This document shows, one piece after another, positions 1 through 7,852 of a stretch of DNA of 28,911 nucleotides. The notes beneath the pieces are model-generated. The model searched no databases and was not told the DNA's origin. It worked only from the letters and a program-made list of their open reading frames with translations. Origin of the DNA: Thermoleophilia bacterium (GTDB lineage Bacteria; Actinomycetota; Thermoleophilia; Gaiellales; Gaiellaceae); NCBI GenBank assembly GCA_013362295.1, contig JABFWJ010000244.1:1-28911 (forward strand), written 5' to 3'. How positions within the stretch are numbered: the first letter of the stretch is position 1; each line of letters begins with the position of its first letter. Both the position numbers and the translations under genes were made by a program.

Positions 1-25
1 GGTTGTGCGGGCGCCCCGAAGCTCA

Positions 26-979
26 ATGCAATACGTCGCTCACCGAATCGCCCTCGGGCTCGTCTCCCTCCTCCTCCTGAGCATGATGATCTACGCCGCG
101 GCGCAGGTCCTGCCCGGGAACCCGGGCCGGCTCGTGCTCGGTCGCGAGGCGACGCCCGCGGCGGTGAAGGACTTCAACCACAAGCTCGGAATCGACCGGC
201 CGCTGCCGGTCCGGTACGCGGACTGGCTCTCGCATGCCGTGCGCGGTGACTTCGGAGCGAACTACAGCGACGGCCGCCCGGTCACCGACGATCTCGTTCC
301 TGCGCTCAAGCGGTCGCTCTTCCTCGCGCTGTTCGCGTTCGTGCTCTGCATCCCGGTCAGCATCGGGGCCGGAGTGATCGCCGCGCTGCGGCGCGGCCGA
401 CCCACCGATCGCGCGATCACGGTGACGGGCCTCTCGCTGGCCGTGATCCCGGAGTTCGTGCTCGGCGCAATCCTCGTCACGTTGCTCGGGCCGGCATTCC
501 TCAACGTGTTCCCAGGTATCGCGGGAACGCTCGAGGGCGCGTCGTTCTTCACGAAGCTCGACTCGCTTTTCCTGCCGGCGCTCGCGCTCGCGCTCGTGCT
601 GTTCGGCTACATCGCGCGCATGGCGCGCGCCGGAACGATGGAGGCGCTCGACGCCGACTACACGCGGACGGCCACGCTGAAGGGCCTGCGGCGCCGCGAC
701 GTCCTCCTCCGCCACGTGCTCCGCAACGGACTGCTGCCGACGATCGCGGTCATCTCGACGCAGGTCGGCTATCTCTTCGGCGGCATCGTCGCGATCGAGA
801 AGCTCTTCGGGTACCCGGGCATCGGGTTCCTGACGCTCAGCGCGGCCCAGATCAAGAACTTCCCGATGCTCCTCGCGTGCGTACTCGTCCTCGGCGTCGT
901 GTACTTCGTCGCCACGCTGACCGGCGACCTGTTGATGGCGGCGCTCAACCCGCGCGTCCGCCTCGGGTCGCAGCAGTGA
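26..979 (+). CDS. Opp/Dpp-type ABC transporter permease, first subunit
   Basis: This is an inner-membrane permease of the dipeptide/oligopeptide/nickel (DppB/OppB) class. The N-terminus has the usual layout: a short basic segment (MQYVAHRI), a first membrane helix, then the LPGNPG motif and a long extracytoplasmic loop before a five-helix core. The EAA-type loop that contacts the ATPase is visible as ARAGTMEALDADYTRTATLKG. I chose ATG 26 because family members start just before this basic segment. GTG 5 is in frame and would add seven residues, and an upstream start outside the window cannot be excluded. The gene overlaps the next permease by 4 nt (GTGA). No substrate-binding protein gene is in the window, so it probably lies upstream. 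The substrate cannot be told from the permease; the downstream enzymes suggest a small organic compound, not necessarily a peptide. Confidence 0.9.
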   Translation: MQYVAHRIALGLVSLLLLSMMIYAAAQVLPGNPGRLVLGREATPAAVKDFNHKLGIDRPLPVRYADWLSHAVRGDFGANYSDGRPVTDDLVPALKRSLFLALFAFVLCIPVSIGAGVIAALRRGRPTDRAITVTGLSLAVIPEFVLGAILVTLLGPAFLNVFPGIAGTLEGASFFTKLDSLFLPALALALVLFGYIARMARAGTMEALDADYTRTATLKGLRRRDVLLRHVLRNGLLPTIAVISTQVGYLFGGIVAIEKLFGYPGIGFLTLSAAQIKNFPMLLACVLVLGVVYFVATLTGDLLMAALNPRVRLGSQQ

Positions 980-1911
980 GCGTGATCGGAGACAACGTTC
1001 CCCGCCTTCCGGTCGTCGTGGACGGCGCTCCGCCGCTTGCGCAGCAACCGCTCGACACGCCGCAGCGGATCCGCCGCGAGACGCTCCGCCAGATCCTCCG
1101 TTCGAGGACGTTCATCGTCGGGGCGATCGTGACGCTGTTCTGGATCGTCTGTGCGCTCTTCGGCTCGCACATCGTTCCCTACGACCCGATCAACGACTCG
1201 TTCACGGCGAGCTACCACGCGCCGACCTGGGCGCATCCGTTCGGCATGGATCGCGTGGGCCGCGACATCTTCTCGCGCGTGCTCGTCGGCGCCCGGAGCG
1301 TGATGGAGGTCGCACCTGCGGCGACGCTCGTCGGGGTCAGCCTCGGCTCGATCCTCGGCCTGCTGATGGGGTACTTCGGGAGCTGGATCGACAACTTCGT
1401 CGGGCGCGTCGTCGACGCGGTGCTCGCCGTGCCGTTCATCGTGCTCGCGATCCTCGTGCTGACCGCGCTCTCCGCGGGCTCGGAGGGGATCAGCGTCTCC
1501 CCGGCCAAGCTGATCATGGTGATCGGGATCGCGTTCACGCCGATCGTCGCGCGCACAGTTCGCTCTGCGGTGCTGGCCGAGCGCGACCTCGACTACGTGC
1601 AGGCCGCCAAGCTGCGCGGCGAGCGGCCACCGTACGTGATGCTCGTCGAGATCCTGCCGAACGTCATGGGCCCGATCGTCGTGGAGGCGACCGTCCGCCT
1701 CGGGTACGCCGTCTTCGCGGTCGCGACCCTCGCGTTCGTCGGCTACGGGCCGCAGCCCCCGTCTCCCGACTGGGGGCTCCAGATCGCCGACCAGTACGCG
1801 GACGTCACGCTCGCGTGGTGGGCGGTTGTCTTCCCTGCGCTCGCGATCGCGTCGCTCGTCGTCGCGATCAACCTGATCGCCGACACGATCCAGCAGGTGC
1901 TCGACACATGA
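976..1911 (+). CDS. Opp/Dpp-type ABC transporter permease, second subunit
   Basis: This is the partner permease (DppC/OppC class), 311 residues from GTG 976, which overlaps the previous stop in the sequence GTGA. It has the N-terminal cytoplasmic stretch typical of DppC, then a first helix (TFIVGAIVTLFWIVCALFG), the conserved HPFGMDRVGRDIFSRVLVGA segment, and a permease core with the EAA loop around AERDLDYVQAAKLRGE. An open frame extends upstream of 976 but runs inside the preceding gene and encodes Arg-rich shadow sequence, so the overlap start is preferred. It ends in ATGA, overlapping the ATPase gene. With the first permease it would form the heterodimeric membrane channel. Confidence 0.92.
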   Translation: MSVIGDNVPRLPVVVDGAPPLAQQPLDTPQRIRRETLRQILRSRTFIVGAIVTLFWIVCALFGSHIVPYDPINDSFTASYHAPTWAHPFGMDRVGRDIFSRVLVGARSVMEVAPAATLVGVSLGSILGLLMGYFGSWIDNFVGRVVDAVLAVPFIVLAILVLTALSAGSEGISVSPAKLIMVIGIAFTPIVARTVRSAVLAERDLDYVQAAKLRGERPPYVMLVEILPNVMGPIVVEATVRLGYAVFAVATLAFVGYGPQPPSPDWGLQIADQYADVTLAWWAVVFPALAIASLVVAINLIADTIQQVLDT

Positions 1912-3950
1912 GCGAGGCCGCGCAAGTCATCGCTCCCGCCGCTGCGGCGCTCTCCATGCGCGACGTCGAGATCGTCTACCGCGTGCGCGGGATCGATCGC
2001 GAGGTCGTGCGCGGCATCAGCTTCGACATCGGCCGGCAGGAGAGCTACGGGCTCGTCGGCGAGTCGGGGTGCGGCAAGTCGACTGCGGCGCTCTCGATCG
2101 TCCGCTATCTGCCGCGGAACGGCCGCGTCACCGCCGGCTCGATCGAGGTGGCCGGCCAGAACGTGCTCGCTCTGCGCGGCGAGTCGCTTCGGCGCTACCG
2201 GCGCGACGCGGTGTCGATGGTGTACCAGAACCCCGGCAGCGCGCTCAACCCGTCCCTGCGCGTCGGCCGGCAGCTCACGGAGGTGTTCGCGCTTCGCGGC
2301 GCGAGCCGTCCCGAGGCGCGCGAGCGCTCGCTCGCCGCGCTCCACGAGGTGCACATCGCCGACGCCGAGTCCGTGCTGCGTCGCTACCCGCACCAGCTCT
2401 CGGGCGGGATGCAGCAGCGCGTCGTGATCGCGATGGCGCTCGCGACGAACCCGAGCCTGCTCATCCTCGACGAGCCGACGACCGGCCTCGACGCGACGGT
2501 CGAGGCCGAGGTGCTCGAGCTGATCCGCGAGCTGCAGCAACGGCATTCGACCGCCCTGCTCTTCATCAGCCACAACCTCGGAGTGATCCGGAAGATGTGC
2601 GAGCGCATCGGCGTGCTCTACGCGGGCGAGCTGGTCGAGCAGGGGCCGGGCGAGGAGATCCTCGCGAACCCGCGGCACCCGTACACCGTCGGCCTGCTCC
2701 GCTGCATCCCGCGCGGCGGCCTGCGCAAGGACCGCGGCAAGCTCGACACGATCCCCGGCTTCCTCCCGCCGATCGGCGCCGACCTGCCGGCCTGCGTGTA
2801 CGTGCACCGCTGCGCGCTCGCGGAGGAGATCTGCAGCAAGGAGAAGCCTGCCGACCACGACGTCGGCACCGAGCACACGAGCCGGTGCCACTTCCACGAG
2901 CTCGCACAGCAGCTGCCGCGCGCGACAGCGGACGTCCCCGTCGAAGGGCCCGGCATCGACCGCGCGGCAATGCCGCTGCTCGAGCTCGGCGAGCTGACGA
3001 AGACGTTCCACCAGGACGGCCACTCGATCAGGGCGTTGAGCGGCGTCTCCGCGCTCCTCTGGCCCGGCGAGACGCTCGGCCTCGTCGGAGAGTCGGGAAG
3101 CGGGAAGACGACGCTCGCCCGCACGCTGCTCGGGATCGTCGAGTCGACGTCGGGGACCGTCGAGGTCGACGGTCGAACCCTGCCCGCCAGGCTCGCCGAC
3201 CGGTCGGCGCGCGACGTCGCCGCCCTCCAGATCGTGTTCCAGAACCCCGACTCCGCGCTCAACCGCCGGCACACCGTCCGGCGCATGCTGAAGCGGACGC
3301 TCGCGAAGCTCGCCGGCGTCGGCGGGCGCGAGGCCGAGGACCGCGCGCAGGAGCTCGTCGACGCGGTGCGCCTCCCCGAGCGCGCGCTCTCGGCACGGCC
3401 GACGGGGCTGTCGGGCGGACAGAAGCAGCGCGTCGCGATCGCGCGCGCGTTCGCGGGAAAGCCGCGGCTGGTGGTGTGCGACGAGCCGACGTCCGCGCTC
3501 GACGTCTCGGTGCAGGCGGCGATCCTCAACCTGCTCGTCGACCTGCAGGGCAAGGAGCAGACGAGCTACGTCTTCATCAGCCACGACCTCGGCGTCGTTC
3601 GCTACCTCTCGGACCGGATCGCCGTGCTCTATCTCGGGCGGCTGATGGAGCTCGGGCCGGCCGAGACCGTGTTCGGGCCCCCGCACCACCCGTACACCGA
3701 GGCGCTGCTCTCGGCCGTTCCGACGATCGAAGGCGAGCAGCGGCCGCGCATCAGCCTCGTTGGAGACATCCCGTCCGCCGCCGATCCTCCCACCGGCTGT
3801 GTGTTCCACACCCGCTGTCCGCGCTTCCTCGGGACGATCTGCGAGACGGAGGAGCCGCCGCTCGTGGAGGTCGAGCCGCAGCACGCAATGCGCTGCCACA
3901 TCCCGGTCGACGAGCTGCGCCGTCTGCAGGGGGCGGAACCGCCGGGGTGA
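1908..3950 (+). CDS. Fused double ABC ATPase (OppD-OppF type)
   Basis: One 680-residue protein carries both ATPases of an Opp/Dpp importer. Each half has a complete nucleotide-binding domain. The first has Walker A GESGCGKST, signature LSGGMQQRV and Walker B LLILDEPTTGLD. The second has GESGSGKTT, LSGGQKQRV and LVVCDEPTSALD. Each half ends in the oligopeptide-transporter C-terminal extension: HPYTVGLL followed by a Cys cluster (CVYVHRC...C...RC), and HPYTEALL followed by CVFHTRC...C...RC. In most bacteria OppD and OppF are separate genes; fused forms are known. The start ATG 1908 overlaps the permease stop. The 3' end overlaps the dehydrogenase gene as GTGA, so the transporter and enzymes are translationally coupled. 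Confidence 0.95.
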   Translation: MSEAAQVIAPAAAALSMRDVEIVYRVRGIDREVVRGISFDIGRQESYGLVGESGCGKSTAALSIVRYLPRNGRVTAGSIEVAGQNVLALRGESLRRYRRDAVSMVYQNPGSALNPSLRVGRQLTEVFALRGASRPEARERSLAALHEVHIADAESVLRRYPHQLSGGMQQRVVIAMALATNPSLLILDEPTTGLDATVEAEVLELIRELQQRHSTALLFISHNLGVIRKMCERIGVLYAGELVEQGPGEEILANPRHPYTVGLLRCIPRGGLRKDRGKLDTIPGFLPPIGADLPACVYVHRCALAEEICSKEKPADHDVGTEHTSRCHFHELAQQLPRATADVPVEGPGIDRAAMPLLELGELTKTFHQDGHSIRALSGVSALLWPGETLGLVGESGSGKTTLARTLLGIVESTSGTVEVDGRTLPARLADRSARDVAALQIVFQNPDSALNRRHTVRRMLKRTLAKLAGVGGREAEDRAQELVDAVRLPERALSARPTGLSGGQKQRVAIARAFAGKPRLVVCDEPTSALDVSVQAAILNLLVDLQGKEQTSYVFISHDLGVVRYLSDRIAVLYLGRLMELGPAETVFGPPHHPYTEALLSAVPTIEGEQRPRISLVGDIPSAADPPTGCVFHTRCPRFLGTICETEEPPLVEVEPQHAMRCHIPVDELRRLQGAEPPG

Positions 3951-5056
3951 GGATCCGCGCCGCCGTCCTCGAGCAGACGGGCGGGCCGCTGAACGTCGAG
4001 GAGCTGGAGCTCGCCGAGCCGAGGCCGGGCGAGGTGCTCGTCCGGCTGCACGCCAGCGGCGTCTGCCACTCCGACCAGAACGCGATCGACGGCACCGCCG
4101 CGACACGCTGCCCGGCGGTGCTCGGCCACGAGGGCGCCGGCGTCGTCGAGGCGGTCGGCGGAGGCGTCGGGCGCGTCGCGCCCGGTGACCACGTCGCGCT
4201 CTCGTGGGCGCCGTCCTGCGGACAGTGCCCCGAGTGCCTGCGCGACCTGCCGCAGCTCTGCTCGACCGCCTGGCCGGCGATGGGCCGGGGCGGCCTGCTC
4301 GACGGCACGACGCGGCTTTCCCGCGACGGCGAGCCGGTCTACCACTACTCGTTCATCTCCTCGTTCGCCGATGCTGCCGTGCTGCCCGAGCGCTCGTGCG
4401 TGCGGATCCCCGACGACGTCCCGTTCGACGTCGCCGGGCTCGTGGGATGTGCAGTGACGACGGGCGTGGGAGCCGTGTGGCGAACCGCCGGGGTGCGCCC
4501 CGGCGACCGCGTCGCGGTGTTCGGCTGCGGGGGCGTCGGCCTCTCGGCGGTGCTCGCCGCCGCCGCCGGAGGCGCGGAGCCGGTCCTGGTCGTCGACGTC
4601 AACCCGCAGAAGCTCGAGACTGCCGAGCGCTTCGGTGCGACCGGCGGTGTCGTCTGGGCGGGCACGCCCGAGGAGACGGCGGCCGCGGTCGTCGACGCAT
4701 CCGGCGGCGGCGTCGACTACGCGATCGAGGCGACCGGCCGTCCCGATGCGATGCTCGCGGCGTTCCTGTCGACGCGGGCGCGGGGCGCCGCGGTGCTGAT
4801 CGGCATCCCGGCCGAGGACGCGGTCCTGCCGCTCCCGGCGCTGTCGATCCCGCGCCTGGAGCGCAGGGTGCTCGGGTCCCTCTACGGTTCGTCGCGACCG
4901 GAACGTGACTTCGTGACGATCCTCGACCTCTACCGACGCGGCGTGCTGCCGCTCGACCGGCTGATCTCCCACCGGCTGCCGCTCGACGAGGTAGAGCGCG
5001 GCTTCGAGCTCCTCCGCTCCGGCGAGGCGCTGCGTGTCGTGCTGGAGCTGGCATGA
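3947..5056 (+). CDS. Zinc-dependent alcohol dehydrogenase, class III/NDMA-like (copy 1)
   Basis: This is a medium-chain dehydrogenase of 369 residues. The GroES-like N-terminal domain has the catalytic zinc Cys in GVCHSD and the GHEGAGVVE motif. The structural zinc loop CGQCPECLRDLPQLC has the full CxxCxxCx7C spacing. The Rossmann domain carries GCGGVG with an acidic residue after the second strand (VVDVN), pointing to NAD(H). The sequence resembles the class III/mycothiol-dependent formaldehyde dehydrogenase and NDMA-dependent alcohol dehydrogenase group. It could oxidise an alcohol intermediate or a thiol adduct of formaldehyde; the sequence does not decide. GTG 3947 overlaps the ATPase stop. 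The first 21 nt after the start codon are nearly the same as those of the second dehydrogenase at 7849, so the two look like an old duplication. Confidence 0.9.
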   Translation: MRIRAAVLEQTGGPLNVEELELAEPRPGEVLVRLHASGVCHSDQNAIDGTAATRCPAVLGHEGAGVVEAVGGGVGRVAPGDHVALSWAPSCGQCPECLRDLPQLCSTAWPAMGRGGLLDGTTRLSRDGEPVYHYSFISSFADAAVLPERSCVRIPDDVPFDVAGLVGCAVTTGVGAVWRTAGVRPGDRVAVFGCGGVGLSAVLAAAAGGAEPVLVVDVNPQKLETAERFGATGGVVWAGTPEETAAAVVDASGGGVDYAIEATGRPDAMLAAFLSTRARGAAVLIGIPAEDAVLPLPALSIPRLERRVLGSLYGSSRPERDFVTILDLYRRGVLPLDRLISHRLPLDEVERGFELLRSGEALRVVLELA

Positions 5057-5580
5057 ATGCCGACCTCCTAGACGGCCGCATCGGCGAGGGGTGGGGCGGG
5101 GTGAAGCCGAACGGCAGCCACGTCAACGTCGTCCTGGCGCGGCGCGGCAGCGCGACCTTCGCGGCGGCGATCGGCATGTTCGCGCATCCCTCTGCCGGCC
5201 ACACGCCGGTGCTCGTCTGCGTCGGGCCCGAGGAGTCGCAGTACGAGCCCGTCTGGCCGCCGACGCTGATGATGAACAAGGCGACCGCGCGCAGCGAGTC
5301 ACACGAGACGATCACGTGGGGCGCGGCCCAGCTTGGGATCGGCCAGGGTGTGCTCGACGCCGTTGCCGACGGTCTGCTCGAGGCGACGGACGAGCTGCTC
5401 GTGCTCGTCGCCGTGTGGGTCGACCCGACCGCGCATGACGAGACGGCCGTGCGGCAGGCAAACCGCGCCGCCGTACGCAAGGCGATCGGAATGTGTGTCG
5501 AAGGACGGAGGGCCGAGGCCGCCGCGCAGCTCGTCGCTCGCCGCGACTCGCTCGCGAATCCGTTTTACGGCGGCGAGTGA
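5053..5580 (+). CDS. Formaldehyde-activating enzyme (Fae) family protein
   Basis: The 175-residue protein aligns along its whole length with Fae, which condenses formaldehyde with tetrahydromethanopterin in methylotrophs and methanogens. Recognisable blocks are RIGEG near the start, the His of SHVNVVL (His23, the catalytic His position), GHTPVL, PPTLMMNKAT, an Ala-rich WGAAQLGIGQGVLDAVADG helix, VLVAVWVDPTAHDE and a terminal NPFYGG. In classical Fae the His is followed by Ile-Asp; here it is Val-Asn, so one active-site acidic residue may be lost. No tetrahydromethanopterin enzyme gene lies in the window, so the acceptor is unknown. It overlaps both neighbours (ATGA upstream, TGATG downstream) in an operon with a P450 and two dehydrogenases. 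Family assignment is firm; the reaction is inferred. Confidence 0.85.
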   Translation: MNADLLDGRIGEGWGGVKPNGSHVNVVLARRGSATFAAAIGMFAHPSAGHTPVLVCVGPEESQYEPVWPPTLMMNKATARSESHETITWGAAQLGIGQGVLDAVADGLLEATDELLVLVAVWVDPTAHDETAVRQANRAAVRKAIGMCVEGRRAEAAAQLVARRDSLANPFYGGE

Positions 5581-6689
5581 TGCAGATCACCGCCGTCGAG
5601 ACACGACGGTACGCATTCCCGTTCGAGCCGCCCCTGCGGGTCGCGTGGGACCCGGTCCCGCGCACGCGCCAGGAGGCGACGGTCGTGATCGTCAGCACCG
5701 ACGAAGGGATCGAAGGCTGCGCGAGCGGCGACGCGCTTCCGGATCGTGAGCTCCTCGAGCGGCTCCTCGTCGGTGTCGACCCGCTGCGAACCGAGGTCGT
5801 GCGCGAGCTCTGCGAGACGGTCGACCTCCATCACGGCCGGCCGTGGACGGTCGAGGCGGCGGTGTGGGATCTCATCGGCAGAGCGCTCGAGACGCCATGC
5901 TGGCAGCTGCTCGGCGGCCGCTCCGAGCGGCTGCTCGCCTACGCGTCGAGCGCAGAGCTCGTTTCCCCCGACGAGCGCGCCGAACGGGCGCAGGCGTTGC
6001 ACAGCGAAGGCATCCGCGCCGTGAAGATCCGCTTTCACCACGCCGACTGGCGCGAGGACGTGGCCGTCGTCGAGCGCGTCCGAGACGCGGTGGGCCGCGC
6101 GGTCGAGATCATGGTCGACGCGAACCAGGGCTGGCGCATGCCGGGCGACCGCGAGCCGCGGTGGGACGTCGCGACCGCGGTGCAGTGCGCGCGGGCGCTC
6201 GAGCCGCTCGGCGTCTACTGGCTCGAGGAACCGCTTCGGACTGACGACGTCGACGGCTACCGCGCGTTGCGGAGCAGGACCGATCTGCGCCTCGCCGCCG
6301 GCGAGTTCGTGCGGAGCGCACACGAGGCGCGGGACCTCATCGTGCGCGGCGGCGTCGACGTCATCCAGACGGACGCCGTCCTTACCGGTGGGATCTCCGG
6401 TTGCCGGCGCGTGGCCGCGCTCGCGGACCTGCACGGTCGCATGTGGTCGCCGCACACGTGGTCGAACGGCTACGGGCTCGTCGTCAACCTCCACCTGGCG
6501 CTCGCGGTCTCGACGTGCCCGTTCGTCGAGGTGCCGTTCGACCCGCCCGGACTCGCGGCGGAGCGGCGCGACTGGCTGCTCCCGGAGCCCTTGCGGATCG
6601 CCGGCGACGGGTCGATCACGCCGCCGCCGGGCCCCGGCTTCGGCGTGCGACCCGACTTCGACGCTCTGGAACAGTGGCGAGTCGGCTGA
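5580..6689 (+). CDS. Enolase-superfamily enzyme, mandelate racemase/muconate-type
   Basis: This 369-residue protein has the enolase-superfamily capping domain followed by a barrel. Barrel residues visible in order are Lys149-x-Arg151 (VKIR, the KxK/KxR acid-base motif), metal ligands Asp180 (DANQGW), Glu216 (WLEEPL) and Glu242 (AAGE), then Asp265 (IQTDAVLTGG) and His292 (WSPHTWSNG). The Asp/His pair places it in the mandelate racemase-like subgroup, whose members abstract a proton alpha to a carboxylate in dehydration or epimerisation. The substrate is likely a hydroxy- or amino-acid type carboxylate but cannot be named. ATG 5580 overlaps the fae-like stop by one base. The longer upstream open frame is a shadow of that gene. 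Confidence 0.92.
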   Translation: MQITAVETRRYAFPFEPPLRVAWDPVPRTRQEATVVIVSTDEGIEGCASGDALPDRELLERLLVGVDPLRTEVVRELCETVDLHHGRPWTVEAAVWDLIGRALETPCWQLLGGRSERLLAYASSAELVSPDERAERAQALHSEGIRAVKIRFHHADWREDVAVVERVRDAVGRAVEIMVDANQGWRMPGDREPRWDVATAVQCARALEPLGVYWLEEPLRTDDVDGYRALRSRTDLRLAAGEFVRSAHEARDLIVRGGVDVIQTDAVLTGGISGCRRVAALADLHGRMWSPHTWSNGYGLVVNLHLALAVSTCPFVEVPFDPPGLAAERRDWLLPEPLRIAGDGSITPPPGPGFGVRPDFDALEQWRVG

Positions 6690-7852
6690 AGGAGCAGGAG
6701 TTCCCGGTCGGCGCGGCTGCGACGATCGAGGAGCTCGAGGCCGATCCGCATCCGCTGCTCGCGCGGCTGCGCGAGTGCGAGCCGGTGTCGTGGCTGCCGG
6801 CGCTCGAGTGCTGGCTCGTGACCGGCCACGACCTGACCCTGCAGGTGATGCGCGACGCGGCGACCTTCACGGTCGACGACCCGCGCTTCTCGACGGGACA
6901 GGTCGTCGGCCCGAGCATGCTCACGCTCGACGGTCACGAGCACGCCCGTCATCGCGACCCGTTCGCCCGCGCGTTCGCGCTCGCCGAGGTGCGCGAGCGG
7001 TTCACGGCGCTCGTGGAAGCGGAGACCGACCGGCTGATCGACGCGATCGAACCGGCGGGCCGCGCCGACCTGCGCGTCGCGCTCACCGGACCGCTCTCGG
7101 TCGCCGCGGTCACCCACGCGCTCGGTCTGGCGGACGCGGACGCGGGCGACGTCCTCGCCTGGTACGCAGCGATCGTCGCCGCGGTCACGAACGTCACGGC
7201 CGGCGGCGGCGTCACGGCGGACGGGCGCGCTGCCTTCGAGGCGCTGCGGTCGAGCATCGAGCGAACGCTCGACGACGATGCGTGCTCGTCGCTGCTCGCC
7301 ACCGCCGCGGGACTGAGCCGCGACGAGGTCGTCTCCAACGCCGCCGTGTTGATGTTCGGCGGCATCGAGACGACGGACGGCATGATCAGCAACTTGCTGC
7401 TGCACCTGCTTGCCCATCCGGCGGAGCTCGCGCTCGTCGCCGCCGACCGGAGCCTGATCGACGATGCGGTCGAAGAGTCCCTGCGCCTGGAGCCCGCGGC
7501 GTCGGTGATCGATCGCTATGCCACGGCGGACACGCAGCTCGGCGGCGCCTCGATCGGGAGGCGCGAGCTCGTCCGCGTCTCGATCGCGGGTGCGAACCGC
7601 GATCCGCGCGTGTTCGAGGATCCCGACCGGTTCGACGTGCGCCGCCGTGGAGTCCGCCGTCACATCGCCTTCGCACACGGTCCGCACGTCTGCGTCGGGA
7701 TTCACCTGGCCCGGCTCGAGGCGAGCGTGGCGATCCGGCGGCTGCTGGATCGCCTGCCCGGTCTGCGCCTCGACCCGGAGCGGCCGTCGGCGCCGCACGG
7801 CCTGGTCTTCCGCAAGCCTCCGGCAGTGCACGTCGTCTGGGATCGAGCATGA
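6674..7852 (+). CDS. Cytochrome P450
   Basis: This is a soluble bacterial P450 of 392 residues. Diagnostic motifs are the I-helix FGGIETT (about residues 228-234, where AGxET is usual), ExxR as ESLR (268-271), and the heme loop FAHGPHVCVG with the thiolate ligand Cys340. The HEHARHRDPFARAF block (C-helix) and SIAGANRDPRVFEDPDRFD are also typical. There is no signal or membrane anchor, so it needs separate ferredoxin and reductase partners, which are not in this operon. GTG 6674 overlaps the preceding gene by 16 nt, and the stop overlaps the next start (ATGA). Beside a Fae homologue, oxidative O- or N-demethylation releasing formaldehyde is an attractive role, but this is inference. Confidence 0.95.
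   Translation: MASRLKEQEFPVGAAATIEELEADPHPLLARLRECEPVSWLPALECWLVTGHDLTLQVMRDAATFTVDDPRFSTGQVVGPSMLTLDGHEHARHRDPFARAFALAEVRERFTALVEAETDRLIDAIEPAGRADLRVALTGPLSVAAVTHALGLADADAGDVLAWYAAIVAAVTNVTAGGGVTADGRAAFEALRSSIERTLDDDACSSLLATAAGLSRDEVVSNAAVLMFGGIETTDGMISNLLLHLLAHPAELALVAADRSLIDDAVEESLRLEPAASVIDRYATADTQLGGASIGRRELVRVSIAGANRDPRVFEDPDRFDVRRRGVRRHIAFAHGPHVCVGIHLARLEASVAIRRLLDRLPGLRLDPERPSAPHGLVFRKPPAVHVVWDRA

Noticed and set aside
2069..3946. Long + strand extension upstream of the first dehydrogenase
   Set aside because: Arg/Pro/Ala-rich shadow of the ATPase gene; the dehydrogenase fold begins at GTG 3947, which overlaps the ATPase stop.
1743..4106. 787-residue open frame on the - strand opposite the ABC ATPase
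   Set aside because: Composition is Arg/Ala/Glu-rich shadow sequence typical of GC-rich antisense frames; the + strand protein has clear ATPase motifs.
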